DNA of 64,000 nt, from the NCBI GenBank assembly GCA_016711485.1, contig JADJSX010000023.1:1126001-1190000 (forward strand), written 5' to 3'. Below the pieces are notes generated by a model, which saw only the letters and a list, made by a program, of their open reading frames with translations, had not been told where the DNA came from and did not search any database. The stretch comes from Leptospiraceae bacterium (GTDB lineage: Bacteria; Spirochaetota; Leptospiria; Leptospirales; Leptospiraceae). The first letter of the stretch is position 1. Each line of letters opens with the position of its first letter. The translations under genes were made by a program, and so were the position numbers. This document shows, in pieces, positions 7,338 through 16,144 of this stretch.

Positions 7338-9623
7338 TCAATAATCAAATTTTCCTACTTCTAAGTTTGTTTCGGGTAAAACGTTGTTAGTCTCTTCTGA
7401 AGATAGAATGTTTTCTTTTAATTTAATTGCTTCTTCTTGTGTCGGATTTCTTTGTAAAACTTCTTTTATTATTTCTAATGCTTTTTCATTTTGATTGGAA
7501 AGTTTGTAGATTCTCGCTAAATGGATAGTATTTTCCTCATTGTCGGGATCTCTTAGATTTAGGCATTCTGCGTATTCTTTTGCTTGTTCTAATTGTTCTC
7601 CTAGAACTAACGCTTTTGAAATTTTAAGAAGATTATCGTTATTATCCGGATAGAGATTATGATAACGAATGATTAATTTTGCATACTGTGCGAAATCCTT
7701 CTCTACTAAATAAATTCTTTTAATTAAGTTAAATACAGGTAGATAAAAATGTCGGTTGTCAAAATTTTCTTTTAGTAAAGATAATGCTTTTGGGTTTTGG
7801 TTGTTTTTGTGGAGAGTGGTTGCCTTTAGTAGGATTTTCTTTTCGTCCTCAGTCATGGTAGGCATTTCATAGGTGTTTTGTTTATGGAATCGAATCGAAA
7901 ATAGAGACAAATCGTCTTTTAACTCTCCCCTTTTTTTAATTTCTTTTGTGATTTTTTCGATGTCTCCTTCGCCATTTTCTACAATTTCTAGAAATAGATT
8001 TTCATCGTGATTGATACTTCCGTCTTCGATTAATACGATATCGTCTTTCCCGTCTGATCCAGCGATAAATGAATCTCCATTTTGCAAACGGAATAAATAT
8101 ACTTGAACTTGATTGTATTCTTTTTCTGGAGTTCCGATTTTTGTGATTTGATGTTTGGATTTTAAAAAACTTGCTTTTCCATCTCGATAAAGAACGGGAT
8201 GAGGATGGTCGGCATTTAAAAAATATAAAAATCCACTGTCTTGATCGAGTAATCCCATCACGGCAGAAATTAACATTGTGCCATCAAATGTAGTAAATAG
8301 TTCGTCCAAGTTTTCGTAGAGATTTTTTAGCCAAGATTCCGGTTGTGTAGAAGTAGACCTTCCAAGTTTAACACGAATCAATGCGGCTTTTAAAGATGTT
8401 CCAAATATTAAAGCTCCTCCGGCTCCCTGAATTGATTTCCCCATCGCATCAGCATTTACGAAAAATAAAAAGGATCGTCCATTTAATTCAATTGTATCCG
8501 TAATACAAATATCTCCGCCTAATTCAGCTTCCCATTTTCGAAAGGTAAACTTTTTATATTGTTGTACAAAAAATTCGGATCGAGTATTTATTCCTTCTTC
8601 TGTTCCGAGTGATTGAAGAGGAGATAATAAGAGCGATGTTAAAAAATAATCTCCGTCTTGTTTTTCTTTTAAATTCTGTACTACGTTTAGAGTTTCCGAT
8701 AATTCTGCGGTTCTTTCTATTACTTTTGTTTCGAGAGATGAGTTTAATTGTAATAATTCTTCCTGACTTTGTTTTCGGTGCTCTATCATTTCGTTGAATT
8801 GGTGGGTAATATATCCTAACTCATCATTGTAGTAACTATCTACTTTGTGATTTAGATTGTCTTTTTTTATTTCTTCGATTCCGCGAAGAATATTCAAAAG
8901 TGGTTTTGAAAGATTAAAATAAACAAATACAAATAAAATTAGAATTGTAATCATTGAGGTTACTACTACGTAACCGGCTGATAGAAAATTAATTTCTTTC
9001 ATGGAATCCAAAATATCCTGTGTATAAACACCGGAGCAAATAATCCAATCCCAAGGCCAATAGTACTTTGCATAGGATGTTTGTGGTTCAAATATAAGTG
9101 GGCTGTATTTGGACTGCCAGATGTAACTTACAAAAGTTTCCGTATCTTTTTGGGAGTTGATTACTAAATCCCGAAATATTGTATCTCCTTGTGGACCTTT
9201 TGTGTCCATCATGTATTTCCCTTCCAATTCTGGTTTTAATGGATGCAGGATCATTTTCCCTTGTCCATCTAGAATAAAGAAGTATTCCGTTTTATCATAA
9301 CGCATTTGGCGAAGGTTTTTTATGATGAATGCTTTTGCTTCTTCTATGGACTTTGGTTCGGCTGGATTTTCTTTCCATGAATTTTTCCGTAATCCTCTTT
9401 CATAATGATCAGCGAGGGATACTACTGTGTTAACCACTGCACGAAGTTTTCCACGACGTTCTTCTAATTTTCCAGCTTCGAGAAGGGGAAGAACTCTTGT
9501 AAAAAGAATTACCGAAAAAAGTAAAATTATAAAAATACCTAAAAAATTTACCTTCTTACGGAGTGATAATCCACTCACAATTTTAAGCGATGTCATACTT
9601 TTGAGTTTTGAATTTGTGATCAT
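7338..9623 (-). CDS. Cache-HAMP-PP2C (SpoIIE-type) phosphatase with C-terminal TPRs
   Basis: Membrane signalling protein of 761 residues. The order is: membrane segment at about 25-45; a periplasmic single Cache sensor (KTEYFFILDGQGKMILHP, then WPWDWIICSGVY); membrane segment at about 215-240; HAMP linker ending DELGYITHQFNEM; short coiled coil; PP2C/SpoIIE catalytic domain with metal-binding GGDICITD, DAMGKSIQGAGG and GSDGKDD; and TPRs over the last 150 residues. It probably removes phosphate from an anti-anti-sigma factor in response to a small extracellular ligand. It is a monocistronic gene starting at ATG 9623. Confidence 0.85.
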   Translation of the reverse strand: MITNSKLKSMTSLKIVSGLSLRKKVNFLGIFIILLFSVILFTRVLPLLEAGKLEERRGKLRAVVNTVVSLADHYERGLRKNSWKENPAEPKSIEEAKAFIIKNLRQMRYDKTEYFFILDGQGKMILHPLKPELEGKYMMDTKGPQGDTIFRDLVINSQKDTETFVSYIWQSKYSPLIFEPQTSYAKYYWPWDWIICSGVYTQDILDSMKEINFLSAGYVVVTSMITILILFVFVYFNLSKPLLNILRGIEEIKKDNLNHKVDSYYNDELGYITHQFNEMIEHRKQSQEELLQLNSSLETKVIERTAELSETLNVVQNLKEKQDGDYFLTSLLLSPLQSLGTEEGINTRSEFFVQQYKKFTFRKWEAELGGDICITDTIELNGRSFLFFVNADAMGKSIQGAGGALIFGTSLKAALIRVKLGRSTSTQPESWLKNLYENLDELFTTFDGTMLISAVMGLLDQDSGFLYFLNADHPHPVLYRDGKASFLKSKHQITKIGTPEKEYNQVQVYLFRLQNGDSFIAGSDGKDDIVLIEDGSINHDENLFLEIVENGEGDIEKITKEIKKRGELKDDLSLFSIRFHKQNTYEMPTMTEDEKKILLKATTLHKNNQNPKALSLLKENFDNRHFYLPVFNLIKRIYLVEKDFAQYAKLIIRYHNLYPDNNDNLLKISKALVLGEQLEQAKEYAECLNLRDPDNEENTIHLARIYKLSNQNEKALEIIKEVLQRNPTQEEAIKLKENILSSEETNNVLPETNLEVGKFDY

Positions 9624-9872
9624 GTATCCCTTCTTAAATCTGAAAAAAATCTACCTGAAACTAAACTAAGCAAGGACTAGAGGGAACTCAGTGTCAATAA
9701 AAAAAACTAGAGAAGTTAAATCCTGTAGGGTAAAGAGAAACTCCGAGTTTGTAAAATTGGAGTGTTGTGAAATTGTTTCGGAGTTTCGGTTTCCTGCCAT
9801 CTACTCATTCCCTCATTTTTCGACTTGCTTCTACAATGCGTACTAAAAACCTAGTGGTAGAGATTAAAAACT

Positions 9873-11000
9873 ATGAAATTTGGTATTTTAAAAGAAAGTG
9901 GGGACGAAAAACGCGTTGCGATGCTCCCCGAGTCAGTGGATGCGCTCATTAAAATGGGTCAAACGGTTCTTGTCGAAAAAGGCGCGGGTGATACAGCCTA
10001 CGCTTCTGATGATGAGTATAAAAAAGTGGGAGCGACGATTGTTTCTAAAAAGGAACTTCTAGCGGAAGCGGAGGCTATCGTTAAAATTCAGCTTCCCGAA
10101 CAAGAGGAAATCGATGGTCTCAAGTCCGGTGCGATTTTATTTGCAGTTCTGCAACCGTTATTCAATTATCCTTTAATAAAACTTCTAAACGAGAAAAAGG
10201 TAACTGTATTTAGTATGGATACAATTCCTCGTATCACTAGAGCTCAGTCGATGGATATTCTTTCTTCGCAAGCGACTGTTGCTGGGTACAAAGCAGTTCT
10301 TACGGGTGCTAGTCATTTGCCGCATTTTTTCCCTATGTTGACTACTGCCGCAGGAGCGATTCCGCCTTCCAAAATGCTTATTATGGGAGCGGGTGTTGCT
10401 GGATTACAGGCAATTGCTACTTCAAAAAGATTGGGTGCTGTGACGGAAGTATTTGACACACGTCCGGAAGTAAAAGAACAAGTTATGTCCCTGGGTGGAA
10501 AGTTTGTGGTAGTAGAAGGAGCGGCTGACGCTTCTAAAGCGGGTGGATATGCCGTCGAACAAACGGAAGATTATAAAAATCGCCAGAGAGAAGCAATTCA
10601 TAAATCAGCTGTTAAGGCAGATGTAATTATCACAACGGCTCAAATTCCAGGTAAAAAAGCACCTGTTTTGATTACCGAAGATATGGTAAAAGAAATGAAA
10701 AAAGGCTCTGTGATCGTTGATTTAGCTGCCGCTACTGGCGGTAACTGCCAATTAACCGAGAACAATAAAACGATAGTTGCTCATGGTGTTACAATTATTG
10801 GAAATTCCAATCTTGCCTCTACCATTCCGTATGACGCAAGTAAAATGTTTGGGAAAAATATCATTAACTTCTTAAAGAACATGCTTTCCAAAGAAGGAAA
10901 AATTGAACTGAACTTTGGTGATGAAATCATTTCCGGAACTTGTATAACGCACGCAGGCGAAGTTCGTCACAAACAAACATTGGATCTGATTAATAAGTAA
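9873..11000 (+). CDS. pntAA: NAD(P) transhydrogenase alpha subunit, soluble part
   Basis: The NAD(H)-binding domain I of proton-translocating transhydrogenase, which couples hydride transfer between NADH and NADP+ to proton flow. The 375 residues match the separate alpha1 subunit of three-part enzymes. Visible motifs are the start KFGILKESGDEKRVAMLPES, the catalytic region IPRITRAQSMDILSSQA, the Rossmann GAGVAGLQAIATSKRLGA and FDTRPEVKEQVMSLGG. It lacks the membrane segments that E. coli PntA has fused on; those are supplied by the next gene. First gene of pntAA-pntAB-pntB. Confidence 0.95.
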   Translation: MKFGILKESGDEKRVAMLPESVDALIKMGQTVLVEKGAGDTAYASDDEYKKVGATIVSKKELLAEAEAIVKIQLPEQEEIDGLKSGAILFAVLQPLFNYPLIKLLNEKKVTVFSMDTIPRITRAQSMDILSSQATVAGYKAVLTGASHLPHFFPMLTTAAGAIPPSKMLIMGAGVAGLQAIATSKRLGAVTEVFDTRPEVKEQVMSLGGKFVVVEGAADASKAGGYAVEQTEDYKNRQREAIHKSAVKADVIITTAQIPGKKAPVLITEDMVKEMKKGSVIVDLAAATGGNCQLTENNKTIVAHGVTIIGNSNLASTIPYDASKMFGKNIINFLKNMLSKEGKIELNFGDEIISGTCITHAGEVRHKQTLDLINK

Positions 11001-11055
11001 CTGGAATGCAAATAATAATCATTAACCCATGCAAACGAGACGCTAGAGAAAATAA

Positions 11056-11085
11056 CTCTGTGTCTCCGTGCCTCTGTGGCAAATC
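11056..11085 (+). repeat. 30-bp repeat, copy 1 (identical at 38361-38390)
   Basis: This 30-base sequence beginning CTCTGTGTCTCCGTGCC recurs without a mismatch and in the same orientation at 38361-38390, downstream of groEL. Here it lies in the pntAA-pntAB spacer and ends just before the pntAB ribosome binding site (AGGAG at 11088). Confidence 0.85.
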
Positions 11086-11097
11086 TTAGGAGATTTT

Positions 11098-11421
11098 ATG
11101 GAAGAAATATTAAAATTTTTGGTAGAGAACAAAGCGATGATTTACATGCTTGTTCTTTCTATTTTCGTGGGGATTGAAATCATCTCTAAAGTACCGGCAG
11201 TACTACATACTCCGCTCATGTCGGGTGCAAATGCAATTCATGGTGTAGTTATTGTCGGAGCGATTATCGTAATGGGAGAAGCAAAAGAATCTGATATACT
11301 TTCTCTTATTCTCGGTTTTATCGCTGTGATTTTAGGAACTCTAAACGTGGTCGGTGGATTTGTGGTCACAGATAGAATGCTTGAAATGTTTAAAAAGAAA
11401 ACACCGGCTAAGAAGGATTAA
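11098..11421 (+). CDS. pntAB: NAD(P) transhydrogenase alpha subunit, membrane part
   Basis: Small membrane subunit (107 residues from the ATG at 11098) that supplies the first helices of the proton channel. Three hydrophobic helices are visible: MIYMLVLSIFVGIEII, then the segment around AIHGVVIVGAIIVMGEA, then ILGFIAVILGTLNVVGGF. The start is set by AGGAG 8 bases upstream; an earlier in-frame GTG at 11068 lies inside a repeat and is rejected. It is separated from pntB by 3 bases. Confidence 0.92.
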   Translation: MEEILKFLVENKAMIYMLVLSIFVGIEIISKVPAVLHTPLMSGANAIHGVVIVGAIIVMGEAKESDILSLILGFIAVILGTLNVVGGFVVTDRMLEMFKKKTPAKKD

Positions 11422-11424
11422 CCT

Positions 11425-12828
11425 ATGAACGGATATATAGAAATAGCGTATTTTTTTGCATCACTCTCTTTTGTAATTGGACTTAAAATGTTAAGTCATC
11501 CTGACTCAGCTCGTAAAGGAAATATGGTTGCGGCAGTGGGAATGGGTCTTGCGATCCTTCTTACGATGATGGGAGAAAAAATCCACAACTACGGTTGGAT
11601 CATTGGTGCTCTTATAATTGGAACCGGTCTTGGGGCAGTTTCTGCTCGTAAAGTAAAAATGACAGCAATGCCTCAAATGGTGAGTTTGTTTAATGGAATG
11701 GGGGGAGCTTGTGCGGCTGTGATTTCTCTTGTTGAATTCCAACACAACGAAACTCTTAGTAATCATGGATTAAACAACAGCACAACAGCGATTATCCTCG
11801 TTGGAATGTTGATTGGTTCCGTATCTTTTTCTGGTTCGATGATTGCATTCGGAAAACTACAAGGGTATAAAGCAATTGAAAAACCAGTTACTTATCCATT
11901 GCAAAAAATCCTAAATACAATCCTAATGTTAATCACAATTGGAATTGGTGTTTTTATTGTGTTAAATGGGGGAACTCCAAAAGAAGCCAGCCAACTTTTT
12001 TATGGAATGTTTGCTTTATCCATTCTTTATGGAATTCTTTTTGTGCTTCCTATCGGTGGAGCTGATATGCCGGTGGTTATATCGCTATTAAACTCTTTTA
12101 CGGGAGTTGCCGCGGCTTGTGCTGGATTTTTATACGGAAATATGGTTATGTTAATCGGCGGGATTTTAGTTGGTTCTGCTGGAACTATTTTAACAGTCGT
12201 TATGTGTAGTGCGATGAATCGTTCTTTGATGAACGTGATCTTCGGAAGTTTTGGTGGTGGTGCGGCGGCAGGAATTACATCTGCCACGGGAGATCAAACT
12301 GTTCGAGAAATTTCTCTTACTGATTCTGCAATTCTATTGAGTTACGCAAAAAAAGTCATCATCGTTCCAGGTTACGGTCTTGCTGTGGCGCAAGCACAAC
12401 ATACTTGTCACGAGTTAGATGAACTCCTAGAAGAAAAAGGGGTCGATGTGCGTTATGCGATTCACCCTGTAGCTGGTCGTATGCCAGGGCACATGAACGT
12501 TCTACTTGCAGAGGCTGATGTTCCTTATCCTAAATTATTTGACATGGAAGAGATTAACGGGGAGTTTTCCTCTACAGATGTAGTTCTTGTAATTGGAGCT
12601 AACGACGTAGTAAACCCTGCTGCTCGTAAAGATCCGGCAAGCCCGATTTACGGAATGCCAATTTTAGATGTAGACAATGCGGCTAATATCATTGTTCTCA
12701 AACGTGGGATGAATGCTGGTTATGCGGGCATTGAAAACGAACTTTTTTTTGATCCAAAAACCAAAATGCTTTTTGGAGATGCGAAGTCCTCTTTAGTAAA
12801 ATTAGTAGCGGAAGTAAAACAGAACTAG
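11425..12828 (+). CDS. pntB: NAD(P) transhydrogenase beta subunit
   Basis: Membrane domain plus NADP(H)-binding domain III (467 residues, the usual length). About nine helices fill the first 280 residues. The soluble domain carries the NADP site GYGLAVAQAQH, the loop HPVAGRMPGHMNVLLAEA, and VIGANDVVNPAARKDP followed by KRGMNAGYAGIENELFF. All are hallmarks of PntB. It completes a three-gene transhydrogenase operon that would supply NADPH using the proton-motive force. Confidence 0.95.
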   Translation: MNGYIEIAYFFASLSFVIGLKMLSHPDSARKGNMVAAVGMGLAILLTMMGEKIHNYGWIIGALIIGTGLGAVSARKVKMTAMPQMVSLFNGMGGACAAVISLVEFQHNETLSNHGLNNSTTAIILVGMLIGSVSFSGSMIAFGKLQGYKAIEKPVTYPLQKILNTILMLITIGIGVFIVLNGGTPKEASQLFYGMFALSILYGILFVLPIGGADMPVVISLLNSFTGVAAACAGFLYGNMVMLIGGILVGSAGTILTVVMCSAMNRSLMNVIFGSFGGGAAAGITSATGDQTVREISLTDSAILLSYAKKVIIVPGYGLAVAQAQHTCHELDELLEEKGVDVRYAIHPVAGRMPGHMNVLLAEADVPYPKLFDMEEINGEFSSTDVVLVIGANDVVNPAARKDPASPIYGMPILDVDNAANIIVLKRGMNAGYAGIENELFFDPKTKMLFGDAKSSLVKLVAEVKQN

Positions 12829-12874
12829 TAATTAGTTCTGTAAATAAAGTTGCTCTAAGAGCAAAAAGGAACTT

Positions 12875-13561
12875 ATGGAAAGACGAAAAAGAATTTCTAG
12901 ACCTATTCCCATCATTGTTTTCGGGGTATTATTTCTTATTCTCCCGTTTATCAATTATGTTAATTTTGCATACCAATTTCAGATTCCGTTTACGAATGTT
13001 ATGGAAGTTTTGAAAACTGTTGATATCGTCGCGATATTTCTTGCGGTGATTCCATTTGCAGTCGGGATTGGAATTTTGTTAGTCAAACGGTGGGGTTGGT
13101 TTCTTTTTCTTGGATATTCAGGGATGGTTTTGTTTTACAATTCGATCGTATTAATTTCCGAGCCATCGGAACTGAATATCCTTACACTCATACAAAGTTT
13201 TGTTGGTTTTTCAGCGATTTTTTATTTTCTAAAACCTGATATTTCAGCTCCGTACATGAAAATGTACGGAAGAGGTTGGAGATTTCAAAAGAGAAAACCA
13301 ATCGAAGTCGAAATTTCGATAGATGGGAAAAAGTTAAAAACAAAAGATTTGTCTAGCACGGGATTTTATGTAGAATGGATAGAATTTCCATACGAATTAA
13401 ACCAAGAATTAAAAGTCTCCTTTCCAATAGATGCACTTACTTTGGAACTAAAAGCTGGCGTGGTTCGACTCGATTCTTTAGGTGCTGGAATTGCCTTTCG
13501 TGCTCTTGATAATACAACAACTCGAATGATTAAAGATTGGATTTCGCGACAAGAGTCTTAA
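12875..13561 (+). CDS. Membrane-anchored PilZ-domain protein
   Basis: The 228-residue product has four membrane helices in the first 135 residues, then a PilZ-like beta-barrel. WRFQKRKPIEVEI provides the basic N-terminal loop and DLSSTGFYVEW fits the D/NxSxxG motif that contacts c-di-GMP; a degenerate RxxxR motif leaves nucleotide binding open. It starts at ATG with AAAGGAAC upstream, 46 bases after pntB, and may be read through from that operon. It probably acts as a c-di-GMP receptor at the inner membrane; the output is unknown. Confidence 0.75.
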   Translation: MERRKRISRPIPIIVFGVLFLILPFINYVNFAYQFQIPFTNVMEVLKTVDIVAIFLAVIPFAVGIGILLVKRWGWFLFLGYSGMVLFYNSIVLISEPSELNILTLIQSFVGFSAIFYFLKPDISAPYMKMYGRGWRFQKRKPIEVEISIDGKKLKTKDLSSTGFYVEWIEFPYELNQELKVSFPIDALTLELKAGVVRLDSLGAGIAFRALDNTTTRMIKDWISRQES

Positions 13562-13621
13562 TCCTTGTAATCCGCTAAATTTTTTCGGGATGAGTTTTAT
13601 TTTTCTGAATAAGGGAGACTG

Positions 13622-13822
13622 TGTATATGCCTAAAAATTTTACCACTTCAAAATCCTTATACTAAGATAGATTTTCTCGAAAAAGATTTGGGTATATCTA
13701 GACAAACCGCTTCCAAATACCTAGATGCGTTAGCCGACGGAGGATATTTAAAGAAGGAAAAAGTCGGTCGAAATAATATTTACATCAATGTTCCGTTGTA
13801 TGAAATATTTTTAAGGAATTAG
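13622..13822 (+). pseudogene. Fic-family protein, C-terminal winged-helix remnant
   Basis: The frame ending at TAG 13820-13822 encodes PYTKIDFLEKDLGISRQTA followed by SKYLDALADGGYLKKEKVGR and NNIYINVPLYEIF. This is the winged-helix tail usual at the C-terminus of Fic AMPylation proteins. The catalytic HPFxxGN domain is missing, as is a start codon. Only the last 60 or so codons survive, directly beside remnants of a type I restriction system. Confidence 0.6.
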
Positions 13823-13884
13823 GGAATAATTACCAGCCTACTGTTCCATGTGGTTAATCATTATACTTCTTAGAAAAAGAAGGA

Positions 13885-14001
13885 ATGTCATCGGAAAGAG
13901 TTTTATTTAAAGGACAAAAAAGAGCGGAAACGAACACTAAACTCCGAGAAGCTTGTGATAAATTGTTGCCTCGGTTGATGGATGGAGAAATTAAGGTGTA
14001 A
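13885..14001 (+). pseudogene. Type I restriction specificity subunit (HsdS), C-terminal remnant
   Basis: The short frame ends AETNTKLREACDKLLPRLMDGEIKV. The pattern LR...LLPRLM(D/S)GEI is the very common C-terminus of HsdS target-recognition subunits. No HsdS target-recognition domains, HsdM or HsdR remain nearby. The next damaged gene starts 3 bases after its stop, suggesting both belonged to one restriction operon. Confidence 0.5.
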
Positions 14002-14004
14002 GTT

Positions 14005-14420
14005 ATGATATTCGAAGAAACAAATAAATACAAAAACAAAGGTCATTTTTTTTATAATCCAGGAGATAATCTTTCCAATCTTTGCAAAGATATTCCGGAT
14101 CTACCCGGTGTATTTTACATTCTAAAATTAGCGAGGGGGAAATAGAATTAGTCTACATTGGAAAATCCCAAAATAGCAAAGGTCTAAAAAAATCGGTTGT
14201 CAGTTCTTTAAAAGAAGGTATTCTTTGTTTCCCTGATGGTAAAGAAAGACAAACCTTCCTTGCACAAAAAATGTTTAAAGAAAAAATTGAAGCTCTGGAC
14301 ATTTATTGGTTTGTTACAATGGATAAGGCTAACAACCACTTGCCTGAATATGTAGAAGGACTCTTCTTGCAGAAATATTATGATATTTATGGAGAACTAC
14401 CGGATTGGAATGGAGAATGA
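14005..14420 (+). pseudogene. GIY-YIG-like nuclease gene with one-base frameshift
   Basis: From ATG 14005 the first frame gives MIFEETNKYKNKGHFFYNPG and then DIPDLPGVFYILK before hitting a stop. The frame one base over continues as ISEGEIELVYIGKSQNSKG to TGA 14418-14420. GVFYI and VYIGK are the paired strands of a GIY-YIG nuclease, and PEYVEGLFLQKY could hold the catalytic Glu. Adding a single A in the A-run near 14124 restores one frame of about 139 residues. The gene follows an HsdS tail by 3 bases, so it was probably an accessory of a lost type I restriction operon. Confidence 0.55.
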
Positions 14421-14539
14421 GAGAAAGGGAAGTTGAAATATATTTTTGAATCAGGAGAACTAAAAGAGGAAGTGGTTAGTTCCATTTTGGAATAAACCAC
14501 TCAACCATGGGGCAAATGGATTAATAACCTAACTTTTTT

Positions 14540-14571
14540 CGCACTAAGTGTATCTTTTTTGACCTAGTATT
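14540..14571 (+). promoter_or_regulatory. Element shared upstream of both DUF1564 genes
   Basis: CGCAC, about 16 bases of spacer and TTTTTTGACCTAGTATT lie directly before the DUF1564 start at 14575. The same arrangement (CGCAC, 15 bases, TTTTTTTCGACCTAGTCTATT) precedes the other DUF1564 gene at 41752-41784. It could be a promoter, an operator or a conserved leader. Confidence 0.45.
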
Positions 14572-14574
14572 GGT

Positions 14575-15075
14575 ATGGTAACCTTTCAAAATAAAAAAGT
14601 TTTTCGTTTGGATCGACTTAGGGAAACTGATAAAACTATATCTACCTTGCTCGTGCCGGCTCATTTGTTTGAAGGTCTGAAACAGAAAACGAATGAGCAT
14701 GGAAAAAGTTTAGTTGTATATTTTCGAAATCTCCTCTGGATGTATCGGACTCTTACGCACTCTGGGATGATTCACTCACCTCGGAAAATTAAGACTGAAT
14801 ACCAAAATGAGGGGCTGGATCTGAGGCGGGTGAGCTTTCGTGTTGGTAACGCGGATTGGCTAGAGTTAGGGGAGCTGGCTCTCGCATTTGGGAAATCTCG
14901 CTGCTGGATGTTTACCTATCTACTGGAACTTGACCTTCTAGGAGTTTGGGAAATCTTATCGAAATTTGGATTAAACATTGCAGTTCCTACCTCCACCAAA
15001 TTACGACTACGAGTTTCCCTTTCAATCAGGCGGGTTTTACAGGACTTTGCACGAAGCTACCACGTTAGAGTTTAG
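14575..15075 (+). CDS. DUF1564 family protein (intact)
   Basis: The 166-residue product matches the Leptospira-expanded DUF1564 family by pattern: TISTLLVPAHLFEGLKQK, then a central VYFRNLLWMYRTLTHSG, and RRVSFRVGNADWLELGELAL followed by FGKSRCWMFTYLLELDLLG. The family is predicted to be cytoplasmic and has no assigned function. Its ribbon-helix-helix-like length and basic character suggest nucleic-acid binding, which is my inference. A second, frameshifted member lies at 41802-42394 with the same upstream element. Confidence 0.8.
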   Translation: MVTFQNKKVFRLDRLRETDKTISTLLVPAHLFEGLKQKTNEHGKSLVVYFRNLLWMYRTLTHSGMIHSPRKIKTEYQNEGLDLRRVSFRVGNADWLELGELALAFGKSRCWMFTYLLELDLLGVWEILSKFGLNIAVPTSTKLRLRVSLSIRRVLQDFARSYHVRV

Positions 15076-15639
15076 CAAAAACACAAAAAAGCCAGTAGAG
15101 GAACAAAACACAGAAAGAACAAAAACACCCAGAAGGGCGAAGCTATGCTGAGGTAGATTCCGTAGAAATAAAACAAGGCAGAATCACAAAAAATATTCCC
15201 TAGATTTGGAACACAGTGTTCCGAATGTTTGAAATGGTGTATCGTCATCCTAAGTAATATGGAGCCCGCGTTAGCGATAGTAGCGATGTCAAAAATTTGC
15301 TTAGTAGGTGTTGGTTTTACTGGTTCAAAAGGGACTGCAAATTTTTGACAAAAGCGGATAGCGCGACTTACCTAACCCCGTTTTTATCCTGCAAGATTTT
15401 TCAGCTCGATAAAATCCCCTTCCCTAAGTATCAATTGATAAAACGTAAAGTTTCTCTTATTCCGCTAGGGTAGGGGCAACTTGTTTGGATTTGACAACAT
15501 CAATAAGTTCGGGGTTAGGTAAGTAACGCCCAAAATACAACCAAAACGCTTGATTTTCATTGACGCAAGATTCACCGAAAATAACCTGACCTTGTACTCA
15601 AAAATATTATACTGCAATCCTATTTATTAAGGTAAAAAG
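15076..15639. other. Gene-free spacer with nested inverted repeats
   Basis: No credible gene is visible in these 564 bases. They hold two perfect inverted repeats: GTCAAAAATTTGC at 15288-15300 with its complement at 15337-15349, and ACTTACCTAACCCCG at 15366-15380 with its complement at 15510-15524. A motif TTAGCGATAGTAGCGAT beside the first repeat resembles TAGCGATAGCAGCGAT at 22606-22631. No convincing cluster of DnaA boxes was seen although the rpmH-rnpA region is often near an origin. Confidence 0.6.
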
Positions 15640-15801
15640 ATGAAAAGAACGTTTCAACCAAGTAGAATTAAAAGAGCTAGAACCCACGGGTTCAAATCTC
15701 GTATGTCAACAGCTGCCGGAAGAGCAGTTTTAGCAAGAAGAAGAGCAAAAGGAAGATATAAACTAACTGTTTCTGACGAAAAAGTCGGAAAGAAATTTTA
15801 G
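15640..15801 (+). CDS. rpmH: 50S ribosomal protein L34
   Basis: Small basic ribosomal protein of the large subunit. The 53-residue sequence MKRTFQPSRIKRARTHGF followed by RMSTAAGRAVLARRRAKGR is unmistakable L34. It has a slightly long C-terminal tail (YKLTVSDEKVGKKF). A purine-rich stretch AAGGTAAAA lies before the ATG. It heads the conserved rpmH-rnpA-yidD-yidC-jag-mnmE run, with 10 bases to rnpA. Confidence 0.97.
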   Translation: MKRTFQPSRIKRARTHGFKSRMSTAAGRAVLARRRAKGRYKLTVSDEKVGKKF

Positions 15802-15811
15802 TTAGAGGTTT

Positions 15812-16144
15812 TTGACTAAAAAATCGGAAACACTAAAGGTAAAGGAAGAGATTGAGAATCTTTTTAAGTTTGGCAAAAGAGTCAAAGCTAAACATATTTC
15901 CTTAGTTTATATCCCAAATAAAACCTCGTCTATGCGGTTTCTTTTTTGTGCGGATCGTTATGCAAGAAAAGCTAATAAAAGAAATCGTATCAAAAGGGTT
16001 TTACGGGCGTTAGTCGCAAATCATTCCAGTATATTTGGGGGTAATGCGGATATAGCTCTCATTGCAAATTATGAGTTCACAAAACTAAGTTTTGAATTGA
16101 GGCTAAAAACTCTTAGATATCTTTCTCAAAAAGTAGAGTCATGA
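15812..16144 (+). CDS. rnpA: Ribonuclease P protein component
   Basis: Protein partner of the RNase P ribozyme, which trims the 5' leader of tRNA precursors. The 110-residue product contains the RNR signature as ARKANKRNRIKRVLRAL, plus FKFGKRVKAKHISLVYIPN in the central cleft. It appears to start at TTG 15812 with AGAGG just upstream; no ATG is suitably placed. Its stop overlaps the yidD start (ATGA). Confidence 0.93.
   Translation: MTKKSETLKVKEEIENLFKFGKRVKAKHISLVYIPNKTSSMRFLFCADRYARKANKRNRIKRVLRALVANHSSIFGGNADIALIANYEFTKLSFELRLKTLRYLSQKVES

Noticed and set aside
15076..15639. Chromosomal origin near rpmH
   Set aside because: No cluster of DnaA boxes was seen and dnaA is not adjacent; the inverted repeats look more like element ends.
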